A stretch of 64,000 bases of DNA from Nilaparvata lugens. Lineage: Eukaryota; Arthropoda; Insecta; Hemiptera; Delphacidae. The stretch is from assembly GCF_014356525.2 (NCBI RefSeq), contig NC_052518.1, positions 101,304,767 through 101,368,766 on the forward strand, read 5' to 3'. The notes under the pieces were generated by a model, which saw nothing but the letters and a program-made list of their open reading frames with translations, was not told the DNA's origin and did no database searches. This document shows positions 20,604 through 31,304 of the stretch, in pieces (the first letter of the stretch is position 1; the number at the start of each line of letters is the position of its first letter). The position numbers and the translations under genes were made by a program.

Positions 20604-21200
20604 TTATTCAAAGGCATCTGCACTTTGATTTGTTTTTTTTTTTTGCAACATATCGTAATCAAATTCTTCTAATTTTAGTTTGAATCTTAATAGTTTTGAA
20701 TTAGGCTCTTTCATAGAGAATATCCATTGTAGGGGTTTGTGGTCAGTGAATATTTCAACTTTTCTTACATGGTGATAGGGGCGGAAGTACTTGGTTTCCC
20801 AAACTATTTCCAACAGTTTTTTTTCAATAGCTGACAAATGTATTCCAGTTACATTAAGTGTTCTACTTGCATAGGCAGGTCTATCTGTCTTTGTCCTGGC
20901 TGAGAACTGCTTCAATAGCTAAATTGCTTGCGTCCGTCGTAAGGTTAAATTGTTTGTCAAAATCAGGATATTCTTACAATTTTCAAAATATGTAATGTAT
21001 TCTGGGTCTTTCATATTAATCTTTTTGAAACATTTAGTTTTGTTGAATGAGTAAAATTATTTATGAATTTTCTATAGTATCCTTCTTTCGTGTCTGGGGG
21101 CACACAGAGTCAAATACCACTCAAAAATTTAGCCGCAGAAACTGCTTTGTCATTCCCTAAAATAATATCCTCCATCTTGCGATGTATTTCCATATTTGGA
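20604..21200 (-). mobile_element. Ty3/Gypsy retrotransposon remnant (RT end and RNase H)
   Basis: The minus strand reads GYYRKFINNFTH near 21060, then FNLTTDASNLAIEAVLSQ, DRPAYASRTLN, SAIEKKLLEIVWETKYFRPY, VEIFTDHKPLQW and LRFKLKLEEFDYDMLQKK. TDAS, E-x-x-x-L-A-I-V-W and FTDHKPLQW are the catalytic landmarks of the Gypsy RNase H. Frameshifts separate the RT thumb from the RNase H, and there is no integrase and no LTR. A poly(T) run at 20633-20644 breaks the end. Confidence 0.85.
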
Positions 21201-22440
21201 CAGGTCATTAGGTGTTGATAGTTTTGAGTGATTGCACATTGGCACATTGCATCCTCACTATAACCCTATCCGACCTGCATCTAGTGTCACCTGTTCTCAA
21301 ACTATTCAAAGACTTCCATGTTGTGTATGGCAGATGGAAACCGGCAGCCCCTTCCTCCACAAAGCAAGTCTTCGAACTTGTGGTGTTATAAGCTCATTAG
21401 TTGTTTTGATGAAACTTTGCCGGGATTTCAATCTGTGTTGTTATCACAGCCATTGCTATATCTTATGCTTTATTTCAAGGAATAGAGTCACCCATCTCAA
21501 TTAATGTGTTCTTCTCAAGTATAGACTCTTAGACTCTTTGTTAACTAGAATTAAAATGATAGTAACTCAAAATTCAAACTTAAATAAATGAACTTCAAAT
21601 TAAAGGAAACTCATGCTGGTTTCTCTTATTAAACTTGAACCATTAAAGTTCAAGTTCTATGAAAACATTATTTTGTAGAGGTAATTTTTATCATCATTCG
21701 CATTTTTATCTCATACTGAATTATATATAATCATGTTTGAATATTGATGAAATATATAACTACAGTATTTTAAAAGAAAATAATGTTCACTTACAATGTG
21801 TCAGCATTTTATATAGGACGCTCACTAGCTATAGATATAAACTACATTGAAGTTTATGTTCATCAATAACAAATTCCTTTATGAAGTGAATGGACCTACA
21901 GAGGTCCTGTTTGAAATCAATGAATCAACAGCTGATTTCTAGGGCCGTTCTCTGTTATAAAGAGTACAGCACTGAGCTGTGTTCAAAAGATGATTTTTCA
22001 GCCAAGTTCAATTCATTAACTAAACTTCAACTGAAATCTGTATTCAAAGATGAATTAAAACTGTAATTATTCGAAAAATTCAATAAATGTGAATTACTAA
22101 AACAAAATTAGAACAATAATAGTCATACAATCAATCAAATTTATTGCCTTACAAAACAAATTTCCATTGAATACAGATTAGAAAATATAATATTCTTAGA
22201 ACTAGAAATATTATTTTTCAAATAATTTATATTAATTTGGCAACACGAACAAAATCATAGTTTGAGGAGTGCTGATGACTAGTAACAAAACTGAAAAACT
22301 ATTATATTACTTTCTAAAGAAAAATTATATTGTAACACGTTAGGCTAAACTATAATGTTATAATTATGCAATTCAACCATGTAACAGTAGTGAAAATCTA
22401 TATTAATAATGTCAACTTAAAACTGGACGCTGTACGTTAA
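21201..22440. other. No gene or element recognised
   Basis: AT-rich intergenic DNA. An open frame at 21232-21504 has no recognisable domain, signal peptide or splice context. Short palindromic pieces (TTCAAGTT/AACTTGAA) occur near 21570-21660, but no element boundaries are visible. Confidence 0.45.
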
Positions 22441-22445
22441 TGTAA

Positions 22446-22570
22446 TCAACAAAGAAATCGTGAAAAGTGATCTCGCTATCATGGAAGTGAATGTTGCAGA
22501 AATCAAAAACTCTCTTCATTGTCGACCTTTCAACCAAGTCAGCTCAACTCTCTAAAATCAGACAAATTTG
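22446..22570 (+). repeat. Partial copy of the 3' end of the LOTUS-Tudor pseudogene
   Basis: AACAAAGAAATCGTGAAAAG, GGAAGTGAATGTTGCAGAAA and GTCAGCTCAACTCTCTAAA match 24653-24770 of the pseudogene downstream. It is a detached, diverged fragment in the same orientation. Confidence 0.6.
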
Positions 22571-23330
22571 TTGCTTGGCTTCCAACATTCAATAATGATG
22601 CTCAAAAATCAACTAGTCTACCATCCCAGAACCATAATATACAAACAATGTGCAGTCATATCATAGGAGAAAGTTGAAGCACCTAATATATATGTCGACT
22701 CTCATGGAATGCCTCATATGAAGTACATTGTGTTGAGAAGGCTATCTTATGTAAAGGTATTGAGAGATCGAGGAAATGCCACTCGGTAGACTGAATGGAC
22801 TCGGTGAGACCGGATACACTGGACGAAGACCTTCCATCGGTAGTAGCGAAGGGCAGGGACGGTGGTCAATGGGCCAGTGATTCAACTCTGCATTGTACTT
22901 CTACTTCCAAACCTTCTAGACCAGATGGAATCATCCAAACATGAATTCAGCAAAGCATCCGCCTGCAGTGCAATTAACCGAATCAGCAATTAACAGATAT
23001 GCGCAGTGAGAGGTCGGCAGACTTCTCCAGAAACTTCTGCTGATTTGAAAGAACGTGAAAGCTGCTGCAGAAGCGAATGAGAACCAGTGTGGGTGAAGAA
23101 AATTGCTGCAAATCCATCTCCACGATAGAAGCTTTCAATTCTCTGCCAAGTGAGATAGTATTTAGAGCCACTAAAGGGTGCAATTAAAAAGTATTTAATA
23201 GACACAACCCCCAATAGCAAACTGGTCGAAGACCTCACAAAATAATTCAATCGGTAGTAGCGACGCTTGTTGGAACGTTGTCGAGAATCCAAGGTTCCTT
23301 ACGAGTGTGTGATGGTGTGTTCAGATATCT
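22571..23330. other. Nothing recognised
   Basis: This is less AT-rich intergenic sequence. Minus-strand open frames at 22983-23292 show no domain. It may be further decayed pseudogene material, but I could not show that. Confidence 0.35.
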
Positions 23331-23607
23331 TGTTGAAATTTTCTGATTTCTAAGTGTTGTACTCAACATTTTGAATTCATCTTCTGATGTAGACTCACAT
23401 GTCAAATGCTACCAAGCATTGCTTGATTTTGTAGCGTTTTTGGACAAGAAGAAACTAAACTATGCAAAGAGAATGGTGTTTAAAAAGAGGGTAGCTTCCG
23501 TTGCTCATTACAGTTCACTGCAAAACTCCTCTTCCCGACGACAATAATTCATCACAAAGACGACAGTGATGTAGTAGCGATTTCAGTGATTACAAACATG
23601 AATAACA

Positions 23608-24780
23608 GTGCAAAAGATGAAGAAAAATTTCAAAATTCTACATAAAAGACACCCATATGGCTTTACCTGCTCCGAACTACCTGCTTTGTATGAGACTGAA
23701 TTCAACGCTACGTTTTGTTGCCAAGATTATGGTTCCAATATATTATTAAAATTGCATCAGAACATTCGGAAATATCAAGTTTTTTTCAAGATTCGATAAG
23801 ACAAATGACTCGTTATTGAAGCTTCTTCAAACATGATTGACAAAAAACCAGGAATTCACTTGAACGTTTTTAACCATGAGAAATCTTTGAAAATATTCTA
23901 GTAGTACAGAAATCAACAGGGATGGTCTTCCAAAAGGTCAGGTATTGGAAAATTATCAAGATTATAATAACGAACCTTTCGATTTCGAAAAATATGGCGA
24001 ATCTTGGGTAGAGATTATCGTCAATTTGGAAATATTTAGTGCATAAGAGGTATGCTGGAAAACTGATATTACTTTATGCCGTATCAAAGCTGAAAGAGAC
24101 TGTGCTCAATGACAAATCGTTGGCTTCCACTACTGCTTTGCCAAACATCCAGGTAAATGTCTTGCATAAAGATCTTTAGCCGGAAGAATGTTGTAATTAT
24201 GATGACATCATTCCTATCCAAAAACTCCTTAAATTCAATGAATCGCATTACATGGAGGTTCGAGTCAGCGACCTCAACAATTCAGACAGAATGTGGTTCC
24301 ATCTGGCCAAATGCTACAAAGCACTCATGATAATGATGGATGATTTGCATACCTCCTTACACTGAATATAAATTTAATATGTTCTAAGTGACAGTGAAAC
24401 AATATTACAGTTGTGTCCTTGCATATATGGGAGTATGATAAGAAAGAATTTTGCTATCAAAACCTCCTGCATTAAAAGAGAAACATGGAGTTACTGTTGA
24501 ATATATAGACCACGGAATGATGATGACTGTGGACCAAACGATTCCTCCAGAAAGACTGTGCCAAAGTGGCGATCTGATCACAACTCTGATCATGATTACA
24601 TAGTTGAAGGATTCCTGTACGATACCAATGAAGGAGACGAAATCATATTCAACAAAGAAATAGTGAGAAGCCTGGAAAAATTCATGCTGTCTTGGAAGAG
24701 AATATTGCAGAAGTAAAAAATTCTCTGTCTACTGTGAAACCAAACATTTGTCAGCTCAACCTACCGAATTCCTGTGTGAA
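23608..24780 (+). pseudogene. LOTUS-Tudor (Tejas/TDRD5/TDRD7-like) pseudogene
   Basis: The open stretch 23608-23799 reads KKNFKILHKRHPYGFTCSEL then PALYETEFNATFCCQDYG and a hydrophobic end. This is the winged-helix LOTUS (OST-HTH) pattern: H-P-x-G, S-E-L-P, Y-x-x-x-F, D-Y-G. Further on, after several frame changes, come AGKLILLYAVSKLKE, NESHYMEVRVSDLNNSDRMW, FHLAKCYKALMIMMDDLHTS and HGVTVEYIDHG. The last three fit the flank and core of an extended Tudor domain, with V-E-Y-I-D-H-G for the V-x-Y-x-D-x-G strand. LOTUS plus Tudor is the architecture of germline piRNA factors that recruit Vasa. Multiple stops and frameshifts, and no visible introns, suggest a decayed processed copy. The part from 23898 to 24683 is mirrored at 25112-25894. 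Confidence 0.68.
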
Positions 24781-25111
24781 ATCAGTATGATATCTGGAAA
24801 AATTATAGCTTTTAATAATTGAAGAATAGATTTGATTATAAAAAATGTTGTATAATTCTAATATAAAATAAATAATAAATTTAATAATAAAAATTGATAT
24901 TCATAGTTTTGGAAAAAACCAGATGTAAATAAACATTACAAGAAATTTATTAACATAGGTTTACATAGGTGATAAAACAATTTTTTTTCAACAGACGAGT
25001 CTGTACTTGAGTGTAGGAATAGGCTGCATTTAGTGCATAATAGATATGTCGTCTATTGTTGTCCCTGTGGTCATTTCCTTTTATTACCATCATAATCATG
25101 AGTGTTTTGTA
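24780..25111. other. Spacer between the two arms of the Tudor inverted duplication
   Basis: About 430 bp of AT-rich sequence separate the arms (24684-25111). It begins with the unmirrored pseudogene 3' end and then holds AATAAA-containing low-complexity DNA (24867-24890). Confidence 0.6.
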
Positions 25112-25894
25112 GAATTTTTCCAGGCTTCTCACTATTTCTTTGTTGAATATGATATCGTCTCCTCCATTGGTATCATACAGAAACCCTTCAACTATGTAAT
25201 CATGATCACAGTTGTGATCAGATCGCCACTTTGGCACAGTCTTTGTGGAGGAATCGTCTGATCCACAGTCATCATCATCCATGGTCTATATATTCAACAG
25301 TAACTTCATGTTTCTCTTTTCATGCAGGAGGTTTTGATAGCAAAATTCTTTCTTATCATACTCCCATATATGCAAGGACACAACTGTAATTGTTTCACTG
25401 TCACTTAGAACATATTAAATTTATATTCAGTGTAAGGAGGTATGCAAATCATCCATCATTATCATGAGTGCTTTGTAGCATTTGGCCAGATGGAACCACA
25501 TTCTGTCTGAATTGGTGAGGTCGCTGACTCGAACCTCCATGTAATGCGATTCATTGAATTTAAGGTGTTTTTGGATAGGAATGATGTAATCATAATTACA
25601 ACATTCTTCCGGCTAAAGATCTTTATGCAAGATATTTACCTGGATGTTTGGCAAAGCAGTAGTGGAAGCCAACGATTTGTCATTGAGCACAGCCTCTTTC
25701 AGCTTTGATGCGGCATAAAGTAATATCAGTTTTCCAGCACACCTCTTATGCACTAAATATTTCCAAATTGACGATAATCTCTACCCAAGATTCGTCATAT
25801 TTTTCGAAATCGAAAGGTTCGTTATTATAGTCTTGATAGTTTTCCAAACTTGACCTTTTCGAAGACCATCTCTGTTGATTTTAGTACCACTAGA
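25112..25894 (-). pseudogene. Second, inverted copy of the Tudor part
   Basis: On the minus strand this repeats 23898-24683 at an estimated 95% identity. It includes EVRVSDLTNSDRMWF, the KHEVTVEYIDHG segment and an open stretch TVPKWRSDHNCDHDYIVEGF then EIVRSLEKF. Its upstream end is cut by the N gap at 25895, so its full length is unknown. It shares frame breaks with the plus-strand copy, for example the stop after NLEIFSA. The copy was therefore duplicated after it had already decayed. Confidence 0.75.
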
Positions 25895-25994
25895 NNNNNN
25901 NNNNNNNNNNNNNNNNNNNNNNNNNNNNNNNNNNNNNNNNNNNNNNNNNNNNNNNNNNNNNNNNNNNNNNNNNNNNNNNNNNNNNNNNNNNNNN
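25895..25994. other. Assembly gap of 100 N
   Basis: Exactly 100 N, the usual size for a scaffold gap of unknown length. It interrupts one arm of an inverted duplication, a structure that commonly breaks assemblies. Confidence 0.98.
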
Positions 25995-26468
25995 AATCCT
26001 CTCCTGTACCTCCGCTCAACGGGTTTGTATATTATAATGGGACTCTGCAGTTGAAGTATGTCTTTGGGTGAATCGGGTACGTACTGTAATAGATAAGATA
26101 GAATAAATAATAGTGATATTACAAAGCCCTCTGTTCTCCACAGTCTATCTCTTCGGAGATTGGTTGAGTCAACAGTGAAATTTGGAACAAAAACGCCCTA
26201 TATAATTGAATACCTTCTTTTCTCTATGATAATACCCGGGATGATAGACTATTATTTGGTATTTAGGATATAGTCAATTTCCCCAAAAATAGATAGGCCT
26301 ACTGCCTACAAGCTATGATATTTTGACAACCCAGCATCAGCATTTATGGTAGCCTACACCCCTTTCTGTTTTTCCCGTCAGTATTGGCTGGATTGAGAGC
26401 ATTGAATTTATTCTTCAGGAATACTGACAGATGCAAGTGATACTACTCACTATGAATTGAAGGAACCT

Positions 26469-26950
26469 AACCTCACTTTTGAGTTGAGACAGCTTTTAAA
26501 AAATTTTAAAGGGGACACATAATTTTGATTGATAAAACTCTGTCCCAATAGAGATTTGGGGACATGGAGTTGAAGAACTGCCAAATTTTAGAGTTTAAAA
26601 CAGTTGAAAGTGATTCTCACTGTTTGAGATATTGCATAAACATAACCTCACTTTTCAGTTGATACCGCTTTTAGGCGATTTTAAGGGAACACACGATTTT
26701 GATTGATGAAACTCTGCTCCAATTAAGATTTGGTTACATGAAGATACAGATTTGTCAAATTTTAGAGTTTAGAACAGTAATTCTCACTGTGAGGATATTG
26801 CAGAAACTTAACCTCACTTTTGAGTTGAGACCGCTTTTGGACGATTTTAAGGGAACACGATTTTGATTGATGAAGCTCTGTTCCAATTGAGATTTTGGGA
26901 CATGAAGAGGCAAAATTATCCAATTTTTGAGTTTAGAACAGTTAAAATAA
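26469..26950. repeat. Three tandem copies of a ~170-bp unit
   Basis: Each unit contains AACCTCACTTTTGAGTTGAG, a CGATTTTAAGGG-like segment, GATTTTGATTGATGAA, CTCTGTTCCAATTGAGATTT and GTTTAGAACAGTT. The units begin near 26469, 26643 and 26817 and have diverged by about 15% by eye. Confidence 0.85.
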
Positions 26951-26999
26951 ATGGTGAAGTGGTTAGAAATTATGGGATGCTGCAAGTTAGAGCTGGATT

Positions 27000-28700
27000 T
27001 ATCCAGAATCTTTAATGTTCAGACATTGGCTCACGTTTATTTCTTTTGTAATGATTTCAATCGATCCTCCTTATTGAGAATTTAATAATAATTATTATTG
27101 AAAGCTTCATGAATGGCTATTAAATGGGATATCTTTCGACCATTAAAGCCATTCTAGACGTACAAGGGTCTTGAATTTCCCGCCATTTTTCTATGTCTAT
27201 GAAAGAGGGTGATCGCAGCCTAATAGAAAAAGTAACGGCATCCTCAAGCTACGGTAACATAACCTAAAAGAAAAAATGTTCATTGATGTTTCAAATATTA
27301 TAATGGTGAGTTAAGAAATGAAATTTTTGCTTCCAAATAACAATATATTACCATTTCAAACACAGATAACATGCGTATCTGCTTCACAATACTTCTGCTT
27401 GACCGTTCAGTAAACCTGATCACGGACAACGGAGCAGATACAATTTCAACAATATTTCCGCATGCGTATTACAAAGCTGTATTTGACATAGATTCCCCTG
27501 AAAGATTGAAGTTTCAGTCATATTTTGATAATTATTTGGATATTTCATAGAATTTTGAACGGGAATTCAGAAAAATATCCATTTTAAAAATATTCTCTGT
27601 TCAGAATTTGTAGAAAACAATCAAACGCTCACTTCTATAGAAGCTCTGTCCCGATAATTCCTTCAAGAACCTCCCATTCTGATCGGAAAATCCTCATTAT
27701 CAGTTCTAAATCAATATTTTCTATAGGTTTCGCTGTAGATATTCTGAATCAGTCATTTATAATCAAGCATTGAAGTTCATGATATCATTAGCATGATATC
27801 GATCAGTTTGGGAGCATTCGTTCGTGGTATGTTGGTAGAATTGACTTCTTTGGCGGCCATTTCAATTTGAATTTGAATAGTTACTTTCCCACCAAAAACC
27901 TTGAAAATAATCGGAATGGATGCAAGCTATGTCCTATTTATGCATAAATTTGACTCAAACGAGTTTTTTATTGACATGGCTAATGCATTTGACGAAGCCT
28001 ATTCGGAAAATTTCTGTGAAATGACAAAATATATGGATGCTACACATGAAGTATTGGATTTGTTACATGCGTAATACATTTTAAAACTAAAAACATAGTG
28101 TTAGCATTATAAAATCATTTAGATACCCTCAAAATAATGGAGTTCTTCACGGTAGTAAACTATCACCTGTATAATCTACAATATTTAAAATAATACTTCT
28201 TTATGTATGCCCATCTTAAAGCTTAGAGAAATCTATCTTCCCAAGTTAGATTTTCCAAGACATCTATTCCCCAGAGAAATCTAACCTTTTTCTGCACAGT
28301 TTCCGTGTGAGAAGATTATCATGATGCAGCGAGGACCAAGTAAGCAGCCTTCATGGACTAATCCTACATGAAGCAGTTCCTACACTTCAGATAAGTCTCC
28401 ACTCTCTTATGACCACTTCACCATTATTATTAGGCCGTAACCTTTAGGAGAATTCAATCTAATCACAGAGAAAAGATAGCATGAGTATACTAGTATCTAG
28501 TATCTTATACTATCTTTCCTCTATGGCTTATTAATGCGTCACCAGATCAAAGAAGAAGGATGAAATATAAGCTCAATTTGAAAGAAAACCTTCTTGAAAG
28601 AAGCCCAATTTTGTGAAAAGTATGAGACTTGTAGGCTAGTTTATGATTTCATTTGATGATGGAAACCTCTCGAGGTAGTTCCACCTGCAGCTGCTTCAAT
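27000..28700. other. No gene or element recognised
   Basis: AT-rich intergenic sequence with no convincing open frame, splice-bounded exon, RT motif or terminal repeat on either strand. Confidence 0.4.
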
Positions 28701-29442
28701 TGGGACCCCACGCATCCACAGTTTAGGTGGAGTCCGAAACACCACAATGTCCATCCACTACTTGCAATGAGTAGTGTAATCTCATATACTGTATACTCCT
28801 GTGGAGGGATACAGTGCTCAATATAATATATTGAAGCAGAACCAACAAAAATAGTTTATTTTGAAGAGTAATAATAAAGAACTAGGTAGTATTTAACTTG
28901 CTGTTGATTTAAAATTTAGTCAATCATGAACTGAATTAGAATAAAACGATAAAATATTATTTTGGAAGATCGAATATTCTTTGAAAGAATATCACTAGGA
29001 CTGCTGCTGTATTCTCATGAAAACATGACACCTCTTCAAGATGAACACCTGCCAATATAGTAAAGTAAGCCTAGTGACTTCACACGTCACGGAGAAAGAC
29101 TTTTGTAACAGTCTGTAGTCTTCAAGATGATTGAATTTCAACAAAGAAAACGTTGGCAGCGAGGAATTTGAATTATATTCTATTGATTAATCACAATTTC
29201 TATGTTATTGTGTCTAATGAACTGCATTCTCTTACAGCTTATAAATATTCTCATCGTAAGTGGATAAAAACTTGATTATTCATTTATTTTAGTTAGGAAC
29301 AGTAACTAATCAAATAAATAGTAACTATTCAAATCAAATATAATATATTGAAATGACTTCAAAGCCTATATAATGAGCCAGATCTCTACATCCGTCTGGA
29401 AGCTGAAATATTCATCAACTTATATATTGCAATGGTTTCAGA

Positions 29443-29485
<43 letters not shown>

Positions 29486-29509
29486 ATATATATTATATAT
29501 ATATATATA
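29443..29509. repeat. (TA)n microsatellite
   Basis: A TA dinucleotide run interrupted twice by an extra T or A. Confidence 0.95.
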
Positions 29510-30770
29510 GCCAAACTATTGAGGCTTTAACACTATGTTGTTAAGTTTATTATTTTTTATGTGAAATGGATTTCCAAATCAATCTCTGAGATCTAAACTA
29601 TTAAAATTATCACTATATTGTGATGATTTCAAAGTATATATGTATGAGGTGGATCCTTATACATCAATCTGGAAGCCACATTATTTAATTATAGTGTAGT
29701 CATATATTATTTTAGATGTAGACCTATTTCATCATACAACAACATTACTTCAATATATTAATTGATTGAAAAAAAAATATTAGTAGGCCTACAGTGGATA
29801 AGGCTACTTACAATACAATAGAGAAACCCAAGAATAATCTTGTGGTGGCGACAATACATAAATATCTTCAAGAATATTAAAACGAGAGTAGATGTTAGAG
29901 AACTTTATCCACATAATTATTTATGTGAATAAATAATCTTCATGGAATAGTAGCCTATATAGTTAAATTTTCGCTGATTTATAGTAATATTTATGATGTT
30001 TTGAAAGATTTTGAAGCCATCAGATAAATGCTGATGCGCTGTCCACTTGAATCCTCTTGTTAATGCAATTCTCATTCATTGATAAATAATTTTGGAATTT
30101 GAAAGAAATACTTACAAATATAAATAATTTCCACATGAGTTGGTTTGGAGGAAAAGCTGTGAGCCTTGGAAATCATGCTTCAAGGACCCTTGTTCAACAA
30201 GAAGGTGATTCAAATGAAATACAACATCATAGGATGTTTTATATTGAGAGATAAATTAATTCAGAACATTTTCAATCATACAACAAGACTCAACTCATGG
30301 TTATAATGATTATGAACAATACTCAATTCCCCTATAGTTAGAATATTTTAGTGTAGTTCTTTGAATTCCTAGTACAGTGACACTTTGACTCATCAATAAT
30401 TGGTTTGATTTGTTGATGTGTCACTACTGCATCATTCTAATAGTTTTTGTTTTGTATTTTCAGCTATCACCCACTGTATACAGTGTTGAACTCTGAACAT
30501 TTTGTATCATACAAAAGTGGATACGCGTTTCGCGAGTGTTCCGTACCGCACAAAAATGGTTACGCGTTCCGCGAGTGCGTTTAAAGTCAAGTGAACGTAG
30601 TGTTGTGAAAAAAATTGCTCAAAAGACTGGACGTCACCTCTGGACTCTGGACTTGCTGGTTGCTGGGAGGGCGCATCCGCAACAATGATGAGGTGATATA
30701 TCCTCTTTGATCTATAAAACTAATTTAATAATTTCAACTGAGTTGTGGTCGATGTTGTAGAAACGTTCCA
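29510..30770. other. Intergenic; one short CpG-rich duplicated motif
   Basis: Mostly AT-rich. At 30517-30582 the segment GTGGATACGCGTTTCGCGAG recurs 40 bp later as ATGGTTACGCGTTCCGCGAG. This CpG-bearing island has a composition unlike its surroundings. A 70-bp block at 30008-30090 recurs at 36826-36895. Confidence 0.5.
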
Positions 30771-30772
30771 TG

Positions 30773-30924
30773 ATGAAATAAAAACACATAGATGTTGTCA
30801 GTTTTCTACACTTTAATTTGATAATTTTTCAGCTTGAAAATGTGACCTGTGTGGTCACGAAACCATGGTCGTGTACCAAATTAAAGTGTAGAAAACTGAC
30901 AACATCTATGTGTTTTTATTTCAT
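30773..30924. repeat. Hairpin with two perfect 48-bp arms
   Basis: The left arm 30773-30820 and right arm 30877-30924 are exact reverse complements over 48 bp, around a 56-bp loop. The loop contains its own short inverted pair (GTGACC...GGTCAC). The ends read ATGAAATAAAAACACATAGA and its complement. It could be a small foldback element or a transcribed hairpin RNA. Confidence 0.92.
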
Positions 30925-31304
30925 AATTTAATAATTATTGGTCAACAACATTAACACCCATTTGAGTTTATTTCACCCAAGCTATAAAAAATCATTTTCT
31001 TTTGAATATTTTCACTTTTTGATTTTTATTTGTCCATTTCAAGACATGGTTAATCAAAAATTAGATGACTTTTTCTCTTCATCAACTCTTGATTTTTATT
31101 TCTTGAAGACCTCAAATTATTTTCATTCTTCTATGAAGGCTATAGAGGAGAAATCCACTTGAATGTTTTGTCTCTTTCAGTAGTTCAAGCTAAATAACTT
31201 GCTGTATTATATGAATTTGACTTTGTATTTATTGTATAACTATTTGAACTCCTTGAATAATTGTTATGTTTGTTTGTTTCCAGGTTTGAGCTGAGTGAAG
31301 TTTG

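Noticed and set aside
21232..21504. 90-codon open frame
   Set aside because: No recognisable motif, compositional support or neighbouring exon.
23608..24780. A functional LOTUS-Tudor gene
   Set aside because: Only the LOTUS part is open; the Tudor part has many stops and frame changes in both copies.
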